In this document: positions 27,337-37,933 of the stretch, in pieces
Numbering within the stretch: the first letter of the stretch is position 1
How the letters are laid out: each line of letters opens with the position of its first letter
Program-made: the position numbers and the translations under genes
Notes under the pieces: model-generated
Told to the model about the DNA's origin: nothing
Databases searched by the model: none
The model's input: the letters and a program-made list of their open reading frames with translations, nothing else
NCBI GenBank assembly: GCA_012515535.1
Contig: JAAYYF010000139.1
Location: 22,248-86,247 of the forward strand
Length of the DNA: 64,000 nucleotides
Source of the DNA: Deinococcales bacterium
GTDB lineage: Bacteria; Deinococcota; Deinococci; Deinococcales; Trueperaceae
Reading direction: 5' to 3'

Positions 27337-28599
27337 ATGTCCGACGATCCCATCCGCGAGAACCAGAGGGAGCTGCAGCAGGAGACCGACGCGACCGTCG
27401 AGGCGACCGCCAAGCAGGTCGACAACGCCCAGCTGCAGATCAACGACGCCGGGGCGCCGGTGGTGCGCAAGAGCAAGACCCAGGGGCAGATCATCTGGGA
27501 GCAGTTCAGACGCCACAAGTCGGCGCTCGTGGGCGGCTGGATCCTGGTCTTCATGTACCTGACGGCGATCTTCGCCGGCTTCCTGGCCCCGTACGGCCTC
27601 AACGAGTACCGCCGCAGCCCCACCGCGGCGTTCCGCCCGCCCACCCAGGTGCACTGGGTCGACCCCGACACCGGGCGGCTCACGCGCCCCTTCGTCTACG
27701 ACGTCGTCGAGACGCGCGACCCCATCACCCGTCAGCGCGTCTACGAGGAGGACACCAGCACCAAGTACCCCATCAAGTTCTTCGTGCGGCGCCCGTCGCA
27801 GCCGTACAAGATCCTCGGCATCTTCAAGTCCGACCTGCGGCTGTTCGGCGTCGACGACCCAGCCCGGATCTTCCTGTGGGGCACCAACAACCTAGGCAAG
27901 GACGTCTTCTCGCGCGTGCTCTACGGGGGCCAGGTGAGCCTCACGGTAGGCATCCTGGCGGTGTGGGTGTCGCTGTTCCTAGGGCTGCTGCTGGGCGGCT
28001 TGGCCGGCTTCTACGGCGGCTTGCTCGACGACTTCATCATGCGCCTGGTCGAGGTGTTCGCCGCCATCCCAGGGCTGTTCCTGCTGATCGTGCTGGCGTC
28101 GCTGCTGCGCGACCCGCGCAACCCGCTGGCGCAAGCGTTCGGGCTGCAGATGACCTCGTCGCAGACCTACGTCCTCATCGTGCTGGTGCTCGGCCTGGTG
28201 GGCTGGGGCGGCCTGGCGCGTATCATCCGCGGCTTCATCCTGTCGGCGCGCGAGCTCGACTACGCCGCCGCCGCCAAGGCGCTGGGCGCCAGCGAGGCGC
28301 GCGTGCTGTGGCGCCACCTCCTCCCCTCGACCGCGAGTTACGTCATCGTCAACCTCACGCTGGCCATCCCGGGCTACATCCTGGGCGAGACGAGCCTGTC
28401 GTTCCTGGGCCTGGGGCCCAGCGAGGTCGACACCTCGAGCTGGGGCCTGCTGCTCCGCGACGCCACGGCGCGCGGCATCAGCATCCAGTTCGTGCCTTGG
28501 CTCCTGATCCCTGGCATCCCCATCTTCCTGGCAGTGTTATGCTGGAACCTGCTTGGTGATGGACTCCGGGACGCCTTCGACCCCAAGAAGCGACGCTGA
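27337..28599 (+). CDS. dppC: Peptide ABC transporter permease DppC, long form
   Basis: Second permease of the importer, 420 aa, well above the roughly 300 aa of Escherichia coli DppC. A charged N-terminal tail (about 60 residues, Gln/Glu/Thr-rich) precedes the first helix (about 63-84). A hydrophilic external insert of about 90 residues (88-178) follows, then WGTNNLGKDVFSRVLYG and the usual core with ELDYAAAAKALGASEARVLWRHLLP. ATG at 27337 has GAGG upstream. A similar insert occurs in other Thermus/Deinococcus-type permeases as far as I recall; its function is unknown. Confidence 0.9.
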   Translation: MSDDPIRENQRELQQETDATVEATAKQVDNAQLQINDAGAPVVRKSKTQGQIIWEQFRRHKSALVGGWILVFMYLTAIFAGFLAPYGLNEYRRSPTAAFRPPTQVHWVDPDTGRLTRPFVYDVVETRDPITRQRVYEEDTSTKYPIKFFVRRPSQPYKILGIFKSDLRLFGVDDPARIFLWGTNNLGKDVFSRVLYGGQVSLTVGILAVWVSLFLGLLLGGLAGFYGGLLDDFIMRLVEVFAAIPGLFLLIVLASLLRDPRNPLAQAFGLQMTSSQTYVLIVLVLGLVGWGGLARIIRGFILSARELDYAAAAKALGASEARVLWRHLLPSTASYVIVNLTLAIPGYILGETSLSFLGLGPSEVDTSSWGLLLRDATARGISIQFVPWLLIPGIPIFLAVLCWNLLGDGLRDAFDPKKRR

Positions 28600-28650
28600 G
28601 GGGGTCGGGAACCGGCCGAGCGTATTTCCGTAACTCCGGATTATCTTGCA

Positions 28651-28684
28651 GGGCGCGCTGCGCTGTATTCAGCCTAGCGCGCCC
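28651..28684 (+). other. Inverted repeat between dppC and dppD
   Basis: GGGCGCGCT and AGCGCGCCC (28651-28659, 28676-28684) flank a 16-nt loop in the 157-nt gap before dppD. It is a possible mRNA processing or attenuation hairpin. Confidence 0.45.
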
Positions 28685-28756
28685 CGTGGCATATCCCGGT
28701 GCGTAGCGTCGCTCCCCGAGCAACGCTTCCATTCCCGCTGTGAGGAGCGTAAGAAA

Positions 28757-30777
<2,021 letters not shown>

Positions 30778-30793
30778 GGCGAGAGGGGTGACC

Positions 30794-30970
30794 GTGGCAA
30801 GCAGGAAGCGGGACCTGCCCGAAGGGAGCACCGAGCGGCCCAAGCTGACCCGGCGCGAGATCCTGGGGCTGATCTTCCGCACCTACGCCGTGTCGCTGCC
30901 GTACGTGCTGATCTTCGTGGCGGTGATGCTGATCGCCACCTGGGTGGTCACCGAGCTCGTCTTCCGCTGA
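30794..30970 (+). CDS. Small single-pass membrane protein
   Basis: 58 aa from GTG 30794 (GTG 30788 is also possible; the AGAGG at 30782-30786 spaces better to 30794). A basic N-terminus (KRDLPEG...KLTRREILGLIF) precedes one membrane helix (SLPYVLIFVAVMLIATWVV). It is the last gene of the dpp operon and is followed by a terminator hairpin. Function unknown; position suggests a transporter accessory, but that is only inference. Confidence 0.65.
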   Translation: MASRKRDLPEGSTERPKLTRREILGLIFRTYAVSLPYVLIFVAVMLIATWVVTELVFR

Positions 30971-30992
30971 ACCCGGCCTACCTGCGTTCCGT

Positions 30993-31020
30993 GGCCGCCG
31001 CCCCTCACCGGGCGGCGGCC
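30993..31020 (+). terminator. Terminator hairpin of the dpp operon
   Basis: An 11-bp stem (30993-31003 with 31010-31020) with loop CTCACC, then GCTTCGC. The loop shares TCACC with the secG terminator. Confidence 0.65.
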
Positions 31021-31042
31021 GCTTCGCGTGGGCGCCTCGCGT

Positions 31043-31048
31043 TATGCT
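31043..31048 (+). promoter_or_regulatory. Leaderless -10 box (TATGCT) of the polyprenyl synthase gene
   Basis: Seven bases separate TATGCT from GTG 31056. The ATG at 31044 lies inside this box and is not the start. Confidence 0.65.
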
Positions 31049-31055
31049 CGCCGGC

Positions 31056-32108
31056 GTGGACCCGACCGACCGCATCCGCCAGGGCGTGATCGCCGCGCTG
31101 CCGGCGGACGCCCGCGAGCTGCTGCCGCCGGCGCTCGCCGATGCCGCCGAGCCGGCCACGGGCGCGCTGGTGGCCGAGCTCGAGCGCTTCCTGGCGCTCA
31201 TGCGCGACTACCCCGAGCGGCCCGGCAAGACGCTGCGCGGCCGCCTGCTGGTGCTGGCGGCGCGCGCGCACGGCGCCCCGGACGACGCCGCCGCCCAGAC
31301 GCTGGCCGAGGCCCTCGAGCTGTTCCAGAACTGGGTCCTGGTGCACGACGACATCGAGGACGACTCCGAGGAGCGCCGCGGCCGGCCCGCGCTGCACCGC
31401 CAGGTGGGCATGCCGCTGGCGCTCAACGTGGGCGACGCCATGCACGTGGCGATGTGGCGGCACCTGCTGACGCTGCCCCAGCGCGCGCCGCTGGACCTCC
31501 AGGCGGCCCTCGACGAGTTCGGCGCCATGATCATGCGCACCGCCGCGGGCCAGCACCTGGACCTCGCCTGGGTGGCGCAGGAGCGCTTCGACGTCGCCGA
31601 GGCCGAGTACCTGGCGATGGTGAGCCTCAAGACCGCCTACTACACGGTGGTGTCGCCCCTGCGCCTGGGCGCGGCCTGCGCCGGGCGGGCGCCGTCGCCG
31701 CTGCTCGAGGAGGCCGGCGTCGACCTCGGGGTGGCGTTCCAGATCCGCGACGACGTGCTCAACCTCACGCCCGGCGCCGAGGTGGGCAAGGAGTTCGCCG
31801 GCGACCTCTACGAGGGCAAGCGCACGCTCGTGCTCGCCCACCTGCTGGGGCACGCGACGCCCGCCGAGCGCGAGCGCGTGGTGGCGCTCCTCAGGCGCCC
31901 GCGCGCGGCGAAGGCGCCGGAGGGGGTGGCGGAGGTGCTGGCGCTGATCGAGCGCTACGGCTCGCTCGCCTACGCCCAGCAGGTGGCCGAGCGACGCCTG
32001 GAGCGCGGCCTGGCACGCCTGCAGGAGGCGCTGGCGCCCTTGCCGGGCCGCAGGGCGGCGGAGGAGCTCCTGGGGCTCGTGGGGAGCCTGGCGGAGCGGG
32101 TGAGCTGA
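31056..32108 (+). CDS. Polyprenyl (geranylgeranyl/heptaprenyl-type) diphosphate synthase
   Basis: Builds linear isoprenoid diphosphates by adding isopentenyl diphosphate, feeding quinones, carotenoids or lipid carriers. 350 aa. First aspartate-rich motif DDIED within VLVHDDIEDDSEERRGRP, LNVGDAMH, and second motif FQIRDDVLNL followed by GKEFAGDLYEGKRTL. The residues before the first motif (ELFQNWVLVHDD) do not let me fix chain length. GTG at 31056 is supported by the leaderless -10. The gene stands alone before comF. Confidence 0.88.
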   Translation: MDPTDRIRQGVIAALPADARELLPPALADAAEPATGALVAELERFLALMRDYPERPGKTLRGRLLVLAARAHGAPDDAAAQTLAEALELFQNWVLVHDDIEDDSEERRGRPALHRQVGMPLALNVGDAMHVAMWRHLLTLPQRAPLDLQAALDEFGAMIMRTAAGQHLDLAWVAQERFDVAEAEYLAMVSLKTAYYTVVSPLRLGAACAGRAPSPLLEEAGVDLGVAFQIRDDVLNLTPGAEVGKEFAGDLYEGKRTLVLAHLLGHATPAERERVVALLRRPRAAKAPEGVAEVLALIERYGSLAYAQQVAERRLERGLARLQEALAPLPGRRAAEELLGLVGSLAERVS

Positions 32109-32223
32109 GAGCCAGCGACGCTCGCGGCTCGGCAACGGTGCGCGGGCCGGCCGCCGGCGGGGCGCGAGCCTAGAGCCGGGCGGCGCCTGCCCACCTCGTG
32201 GCCCCTTCGGGCGGCCCAACGCC

Positions 32224-32229
32224 TACCCT
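32224..32229 (+). promoter_or_regulatory. Leaderless -10 box (TACCCT) of comF
   Basis: Six bases separate TACCCT from ATG 32236. Confidence 0.55.
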
Positions 32230-32235
32230 TCAGGC

Positions 32236-33159
32236 ATGGCCCGACGACGCGCCCGCTCGTCACGTGCCGCTCGGGTCTACCGGCCCGCGGCGCGGCCCGG
32301 CTCCTCGCCAGCGCCGCGGGCCCGCGGTCCGGCGCCCAGCGCCGCCGCACCGCTGGTGGCCCGCACGGCGCGCGGGGCGGCGCCCCAGGACGCTAGCCCG
32401 CCCCGCCCGCCGGGTCACCCCGGGCGTCCCGCGCGAGCGGGGCACCCAGGCCGCCCTGACCCTCCCCCACCGCGCCGCGGCGTGCTGGCCACGCTCCTGC
32501 GGGCGGTCGAGCGCGCCCTCGCCGCGCTCTCCCCCTGCCCCGTCTGCGGCGAACGCGGCGCGGGCCCGTGCGGCACCTGCGCCGTCTGCGAGGTCGCGTT
32601 GCGCAGCGCGGTCCTGGCGCTCCCCGCGCCGAGCGGCGACACGCTGTGGCTCGGCCCCCACGCCGGCGCCTGGCGCCGCCTGGTGCACGCCCTCAAGTAC
32701 CGCGACGCCCGGCGGCTGGCGCCCTTCCTGGCCGAGCTGCTGGCGCTGCGCGCCCGCGGCTGGGGCTGGCGTCCGCAGCTGGTCGTGCACCTGCCCACCA
32801 CCGCCGGGCGGCGCGCGGCCCGCGGCTACGACCAGGCCGAGGGGCTCGCCCGCGCCCTGGCGCCGAAGCTCGGGGCGGTCCACGTGGCGGCCCTCCGGCG
32901 CGTGCGCGAGACGCCCGCCCTGGCGCGCCAAGGCCGCGCCGCGCGCAGCGCCACGCTGGAGGGGGCCTTCCGCTCGCGCTACCTCGGCGGGCGGGCGGTG
33001 CTGCTGGTCGACGACGTGCTCACCACCGGCGCCACGCTCGACGCCGCCCGCGCCGCCCTGCTGGCGGCCGGCGCCAGAGAGGTGCGCGCCGCGGTGGTCG
33101 CGCGCACCGCCCTGGCGCACGAGGCGGTCGCGGCCGGCGAGGACCGCGAGGGCGTCTAG
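32236..33159 (+). CDS. comF: ComF-family phosphoribosyltransferase-like protein
   Basis: Protein related to the competence factor ComF, needed for DNA uptake in several bacteria. The core (residues about 85-307) has a zinc finger CPVCGERGAGPCGTCAVC, the HALKYRDARRLAPFLAELL segment, RGYDQAEGLARAL and the PRPP loop VLLVDDVLTTGATLDAA. The first 85 residues are an Arg/Pro/Ala-rich extension without a recognisable domain. The leaderless -10 supports ATG 32236, but an internal start near the finger cannot be ruled out. Truepera and Deinococcus relatives are naturally competent or carry the genes, consistent with this. Confidence 0.82.
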   Translation: MARRRARSSRAARVYRPAARPGSSPAPRARGPAPSAAAPLVARTARGAAPQDASPPRPPGHPGRPARAGHPGRPDPPPPRRGVLATLLRAVERALAALSPCPVCGERGAGPCGTCAVCEVALRSAVLALPAPSGDTLWLGPHAGAWRRLVHALKYRDARRLAPFLAELLALRARGWGWRPQLVVHLPTTAGRRAARGYDQAEGLARALAPKLGAVHVAALRRVRETPALARQGRAARSATLEGAFRSRYLGGRAVLLVDDVLTTGATLDAARAALLAAGAREVRAAVVARTALAHEAVAAGEDREGV

Positions 33160-33202
33160 GGAAGCTAGGCCGGCTGGTTCCCGGAGCAGCGCGGGCGGAC
33201 GT

Positions 33203-33646
33203 TCAGAGGGTGGCCACCAGCGCCGTGCCCACGCCCAGCAGCGCCCCCGCCACCACCTGGGGGTAGGTGTGGCCGAGCAGCGTCTTGAGCACCTCCGGCT
33301 GGAAGCCCTCGTCGAAGAGGTGGCTCAGCTCCTTGACCAGGTCGTTGATGAGCTCGGCGTGGCGGCCGGCGGCGCGGCGGATGCCGGTGGCGTCGTACAT
33401 CACGATCGAGCCCAGCACCGCGGAGATGGCGAACGCCGGGCTGCCCCAGCCGTGGATCACGCCCAGGCTGATGGCGAGCGCGGACACGGCCGCGCTGTGC
33501 GACGACGGCATGCCGCCCGTGTCGAGCAGGCGCTCGGGCGCCCAGCGCCGCTCCGCCAGCAGCACGAGCAGCACCTTCGTCACCTGCGCCACGACGGTGG
33601 CCACCAGCGCGGCCACGAGTGGGGTGTTGCCGACGAGGTCGTTCAT
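33203..33646 (-). CDS. Divergent PAP2 family membrane protein
   Basis: 147-aa membrane protein of the DUF212/divergent PAP2 family (YuiD-like), probably a lipid phosphatase-like protein. The phosphatase-type motif GGMPSSHSAAVSALA sits near residues 44-58, and four hydrophobic segments are visible. ATG at 33646 overlaps the folD stop by ATGA. It is the last gene of the efp-led operon. Confidence 0.85.
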   Translation of the reverse strand: MNDLVGNTPLVAALVATVVAQVTKVLLVLLAERRWAPERLLDTGGMPSSHSAAVSALAISLGVIHGWGSPAFAISAVLGSIVMYDATGIRRAAGRHAELINDLVKELSHLFDEGFQPEVLKTLLGHTYPQVVAGALLGVGTALVATL

Positions 33647-34494
33647 GCCGCTCGCCGCATCCTAGCCGCCGTCAGCGTGTTGACGATCACCATGACCACG
33701 GTCATCGGCCCGGTGCCGCCCGGCATCGGCGTGAGCCAGCCGGCTACGCTCGCCACGGCCGGGTCCACGTCGCCCACGATGCGCCCGTCCACGCGCGTGA
33801 GGCCCACGTCGAGCACGGCCGCCCCCGGCTTCACCATCGGCGGCGTCACGAGGCGCGGGCTGCCGGCCGCCACCACCAGGATGTCGGCGCGCCGCGTCAC
33901 GGCGCCCAGGTCGGTCGTGCGCGAGTGCGCCAAGGTCACGGTGGCGTTGCGCCGCAGCAGCAGCGCCGCCAGCGGCTTGCCGACCAGCTCGCTGCGCCCC
34001 ACGATCACCGCCTCCTTGCCCTCGGTTCCCACCCCGTAGCGGTCGAGGAGCTCGACCACCCCGAGCGGCGTGGCGGGCACCAGGCCGTCGCGGCCGCTCC
34101 ACAGCAGTCCCACGTTGCGCGGGTGCAGGCCGTCGACGTCCTTGGCGGGGTCGATGGCGTCGAGCACCCGCCGCGGGTCGATGGCCGGCGGCAGCGGCAG
34201 CTGCACCAGGATGCCGTCGACCTCGTCGTCGGCGTTGAGGCGCGCGATCAGGCCCAGCAGCTCGGCCTCGCTCACGTCGGCCGGCAGCTCGAACGACTGC
34301 GAGGCCACCCCCGCGCGGCCCGCCAGGCGCTCCTTGGAGCGCACGTAGCTGGCGCTGGCGGGGTCGTCGCCGACGCGCACGAAGGTCAGGCGAGGCACGT
34401 AGGGCAGGCGCGCCACCTCGGCCCGCAGGCGCTCGATCAGCTCCGAGGCGGCGAGCTTGCCGTCGAGCCTCACCGCTGAGCCTTCAGGGGCCAT
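33643..34494 (-). CDS. folD: Methylenetetrahydrofolate dehydrogenase/cyclohydrolase FolD
   Basis: Interconverts methylene-, methenyl- and formyl-tetrahydrofolate for one-carbon metabolism. 283 aa. YVRSKERLAGRAG carries the catalytic Tyr/Lys pair; ILVQLPLPPAID, KDVDGLHPRNVG and the NADP-binding GRSELVGKPLAALLLRR follow, with the C-terminal PGGTGPMTVVM near residue 258. ATG at 34494 overlaps the end of nusB by 11 nt. Confidence 0.95.
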   Translation of the reverse strand: MAPEGSAVRLDGKLAASELIERLRAEVARLPYVPRLTFVRVGDDPASASYVRSKERLAGRAGVASQSFELPADVSEAELLGLIARLNADDEVDGILVQLPLPPAIDPRRVLDAIDPAKDVDGLHPRNVGLLWSGRDGLVPATPLGVVELLDRYGVGTEGKEAVIVGRSELVGKPLAALLLRRNATVTLAHSRTTDLGAVTRRADILVVAAGSPRLVTPPMVKPGAAVLDVGLTRVDGRIVGDVDPAVASVAGWLTPMPGGTGPMTVVMVIVNTLTAARMRRAA

Positions 34495-35020
34495 CGGCCG
34501 CCTTGTCCGGGTCGGGGTCGGGCGCCTCCCCCTCCGCCTGCGCGTCGGCCGCCGGTCGCGCTTCGTCCTGGGCCGCGTCGTTGAGGCGCCGCAGCACCTT
34601 GGCGAGCACGCCGTTCACGAAGCGGCCCGACTCGTCGCCGCCGAACTTCTTGGCCAGGCGCACGGCCATCTCGATGGCGACCTCGGGGGCGTCGTCGCCG
34701 TAACGCATCTCGGTCACGGCCAGGCGCAGCACGTTGAGGTCGGTCTGCGACATCTGCGTGAAGGTCCAGCCCGTGATCGACTCCGCCAGCTCGGCGTCGA
34801 GTCGCTCGCGGTCGGCGTCGTAGCTCTTCAGGAGCCCTTCGGCGAACGCCAGCGTCGCGGGCGTCAACGGTTCGCCGTAGGCCGCCTCGGCCGGGTCCTC
34901 CTCGGGCTCCTCGGCCAGCTCCTGGCGGACGCTGCGCCACACCTCGAGCAGCGGCTGGCCGCCGCGCTCGGACTGGAAGAGGGTTCGGAAGGCGAGCTCG
35001 CGAGCGCGGCGTCTACCCAC
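34484..35020 (-). CDS. nusB: Transcription antitermination protein NusB
   Basis: RNA-binding factor that joins NusE/S10 on boxA for antitermination of rRNA operons. 178 aa: the all-helical core starts with GRRRARELAFRTLFQSERGG and includes NVLRLAVTEMRYGDDAPEVAIEMAVRLAKKFG and RFVNGVLAKVL. It is longer than most NusB because of an Asp/Ala/Pro-rich tail of about 35 residues. GTG at 35020 overlaps the Asp23-family gene by 8 nt. Confidence 0.93.
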   Translation of the reverse strand: MGRRRARELAFRTLFQSERGGQPLLEVWRSVRQELAEEPEEDPAEAAYGEPLTPATLAFAEGLLKSYDADRERLDAELAESITGWTFTQMSQTDLNVLRLAVTEMRYGDDAPEVAIEMAVRLAKKFGGDESGRFVNGVLAKVLRRLNDAAQDEARPAADAQAEGEAPDPDPDKAADGP

Positions 35021-35360
35021 GCGGCAGCTCCTCCTCGGGCAGCTCGACGTCCTCGACGGCCACGTTGACGCTCTTGACCGTGAGGCCGGTCATGGAGGCG
35101 ACCGCCTCGCGCACGGCCTTCTGCGCCGCGTGCGCCACCTTGGGGATCACCTTGCCGTAGGCGACCGCCAGGGTGAGGTCGACCCACACCTCGCCGCCGT
35201 CGCGCTCCACGACGATGCCGCGCCCGCGGCGCCCGCCGAGGAACTCGCCGACGCGCGCCGGGGGCTGGATGGGGCGCACCCCGTCGACCTCCTCCAGCGC
35301 GAGCTGCACGATGCCGTAGAGGACGTCTGGTGAGATGGCCAGGTCGACGCTGTCGCTCAT
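35013..35360 (-). CDS. Asp23/Gls24 (DUF322) family protein
   Basis: 115-aa homologue of Bacillus YqhY, linked in that organism to control of acetyl-CoA carboxylase. The family pattern ISPDVLYGIVQLALEEVDGV, GVWVDL-type strand (EVWVDLTLAVAYGKVIPKVA) and VKSVNVAVEDVEL are all present. ATG at 35360 overlaps the accC stop (ATGA). Its place between accC and nusB is the same as in Bacillus. Confidence 0.9.
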   Translation of the reverse strand: MSDSVDLAISPDVLYGIVQLALEEVDGVRPIQPPARVGEFLGGRRGRGIVVERDGGEVWVDLTLAVAYGKVIPKVAHAAQKAVREAVASMTGLTVKSVNVAVEDVELPEEELPRG

Positions 35361-36691
35361 GACATCCTCCGAGCGATGAAGTTCGTGTACACGGCCCCAC
35401 GCCGGAAGAAGGCGTTGTCGAGGACCTTCAGGTGGAACGGGATCGTGGTCTTCACGCCTTCGATCACGGTCTCTTTGAGTGCCCTTTCCATGCGGGCGAT
35501 CGCCTCCTCCCGCGTCGGCGCCCAGGCGATGATCTTCGCCACCATGCTGTCGTAGTTGGGCGGGATGCGGTAACCGGCGTAGACGTGCGAGTCCACGCGG
35601 ATGCCGGGGCCGCCCGGCCAGTGTACGTCGGAGATGCGGCCGGCCGAGGGACGGAAGTCGTGGTCGGGGTCCTCGGCGTTGATGCGCACCTCGATGGCGT
35701 GGCCCTCGACCTCGACCTGCGACTGCTCGAACGACAGGCCGTTGCCGGCCGCCACGCGCAGCTGCTCCTGCACGAGGTCGATGCCGGTGATCATCTCGGT
35801 GACCGGGTGCTCGACCTGGATGCGCGTGTTCATCTCGGAGAAGTAGAAGTTGCCGCCGCGGTCGACGAGGAACTCGCAGGTGCCGGCGCCGCGGTAGTCG
35901 ATGTGCTCGGCGAGGCGCACGGCCGCGTCGGCGATGCGCTCGCGCAGCTCGGGATCGAGCAGGCTCGGCCCCTCCTCCAGCACCTTCTGGTAGCGGCGCT
36001 GGATGGAGCAGTCGCGCTCGAAGAGGTGCACGACGTCGCCCTCGCCGTCGCCGAACAGCTGGATCTCGATGTGCTTCGGCTCCTCGATGTACTTCTCCAT
36101 GTACAGCTCGGGGTTGCCGAAGGCGGCGCGCGCCTCCTCCTGGGCGTTGACGAACTGCCGCTCCAGGTCGGGCATGCTCTGCACCACGCGCATGCCGCGA
36201 CCGCCGCCGCCCGCCGAGGCCTTGAGGATCAGCGGGAAGCCGATCTCGGAGGCGAAGCGACGCGCCGCCGCCAGGTCCTCGAGGGGCGCGCTGCCCGGCG
36301 TGACCGGCACGCCGGCCTCGACCGCCAGCGCGCGCGCCGAGGCCTTGTCGCCGATCCGGCGGATGTTGTCGGGGCGCGGGCCGATGAACGTCAGGCCGTG
36401 CTCCTCGCACATCTCGGCGAACTCGGCGTTCTCGGCCAGGAAGCCGTAGCCGGGATGGATCGCCTCGCAGCCGGTGACGAGCGCGGCGGCGAGGATGTTG
36501 CGCACGTTCAGGTAGCTGCCGCTGGCCTGGGCGGGGCCGATGCAGATGGCCTCGTCGGCCAGCAGCACCGGCAGCGAGCTCTCGTCGGCCTCGGAGTAGA
36601 CGACCACCGTGCGCACGCCGAGCTCGCGCGCGGCGCGCAGCACGCGCAGGGCGATCTCGCCGCGGTTGGCGATCAGGATCTTGCGGAACAT
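35357..36691 (-). CDS. accC: Acetyl-CoA carboxylase, biotin carboxylase subunit AccC
   Basis: ATP-dependent carboxylation of biotin on AccB, the first half of malonyl-CoA synthesis. 444 aa from ATG 36691, the usual length. It begins MFRKILIANRGEIALRV, has the ATP-grasp glycine loop KASAGGGGRGMR, the EMNTRIQVEHPVTE motif and RINAEDP. The frame is open to a TTG at 36736, adding 15 residues not typical of the family; neither start has a good Shine-Dalgarno. It follows accB by 48 nt. Confidence 0.95.
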   Translation of the reverse strand: MFRKILIANRGEIALRVLRAARELGVRTVVVYSEADESSLPVLLADEAICIGPAQASGSYLNVRNILAAALVTGCEAIHPGYGFLAENAEFAEMCEEHGLTFIGPRPDNIRRIGDKASARALAVEAGVPVTPGSAPLEDLAAARRFASEIGFPLILKASAGGGGRGMRVVQSMPDLERQFVNAQEEARAAFGNPELYMEKYIEEPKHIEIQLFGDGEGDVVHLFERDCSIQRRYQKVLEEGPSLLDPELRERIADAAVRLAEHIDYRGAGTCEFLVDRGGNFYFSEMNTRIQVEHPVTEMITGIDLVQEQLRVAAGNGLSFEQSQVEVEGHAIEVRINAEDPDHDFRPSAGRISDVHWPGGPGIRVDSHVYAGYRIPPNYDSMVAKIIAWAPTREEAIARMERALKETVIEGVKTTIPFHLKVLDNAFFRRGAVYTNFIARRMS

Positions 36692-36739
36692 CTTGGACAC
36701 GTCAGGGACCGTTGGGGCCGCGTCGGCGGGTGCCAACGC

Positions 36740-37221
<482 letters not shown>

Positions 37222-37222
<1 letters not shown>

Positions 37223-37779
37223 CAGGCGCGCCCGAGGTACTCGCCGGTGCGGGTGTCGACGCGGATGACCTCTCCCTCGTCGATGAAGAGCGGCACGTTC
37301 ACCGTGGCGCCCGACTCGAGGGTGGCGGGCTTGGAGCCGCCCGACACCGTGTCGCCGCGGACGCCCGGGTCGGTCTGCACGATCTTCAGCTCGACGACGT
37401 TGGGCAGCGTGACCTTGAGGGGGCGGTTCTGGTAGTAGTCGACGGTGACCTCGGTGTTCTCCTTGAGGAAGCGGGCGCCGTCGCCGATCTGCTCGCGCGT
37501 CAGGGTCGGCTGCTCGTAGGTCTCGAGGTCCATGAAGGTGTACTGGTCGCCGTCGGCGTACAGGAACGACATCTCGCGGTACTCGATGAAGATGTCCTGC
37601 AGCTTCTCGGTCGCGTTGAACGAGCGCTCGACGATGCTGCCGGTCTCGAGGTTGCGGAACTTGGCGACCATCTTGGCGCCGCCGCGGCCGATCTTCTGGT
37701 GCTGGTACTCGATGACCTCCCAGAGGCCGCCGTCCATCTCGACCTTGGTACCGGTCCGTAGGTCAGTAACGCTGATCAT
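37222..37779 (-). CDS. efp: Elongation factor P
   Basis: Relieves ribosome stalling at polyproline stretches. 185 aa in three beta-barrel domains. The tip loop reads [18 protein letters not shown] with Arg at position 32 where Escherichia coli has a modified Lys; the loop is close to that of Thermus. The C-terminal signature [20 protein letters not shown] is complete. ATG at 37779 has GGAGGAAATCG upstream. It leads the efp-accB-accC-asp23-nusB-folD-PAP2-like operon. Confidence 0.96.
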
Positions 37780-37871
37780 CGATTTCCTCCGAGGTCACAC
37801 AGCGCCGCGCACCCCGACTTGGCTCCGTGGCAGCGCTGCCTGCAGGTGGGAGCAGGGTTCAAGACGGCACA

Positions 37872-37899
37872 ATCTTAGCATCCAGCGCCAGGGCGCCAA
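37872..37899 (-). promoter_or_regulatory. Promoter of the efp operon
   Basis: Minus strand TTGGCG (37899-37894), a 16-nt spacer with TGC at its end, then TAAGAT (37877-37872). The same TGC-TAAGAT extended -10 precedes tRNA-Leu. The leader is about 85 nt. Confidence 0.65.
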
Positions 37900-37933
37900 G
37901 GCCCGTGCCTGGGTGGCCGCCGCGGGAGCGGGG

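Noticed and set aside
31044..31055. ATG 31044 as start of the polyprenyl synthase
   Set aside because: This ATG is part of the -10 box TATGCT; GTG 31056 fits the leaderless spacing.
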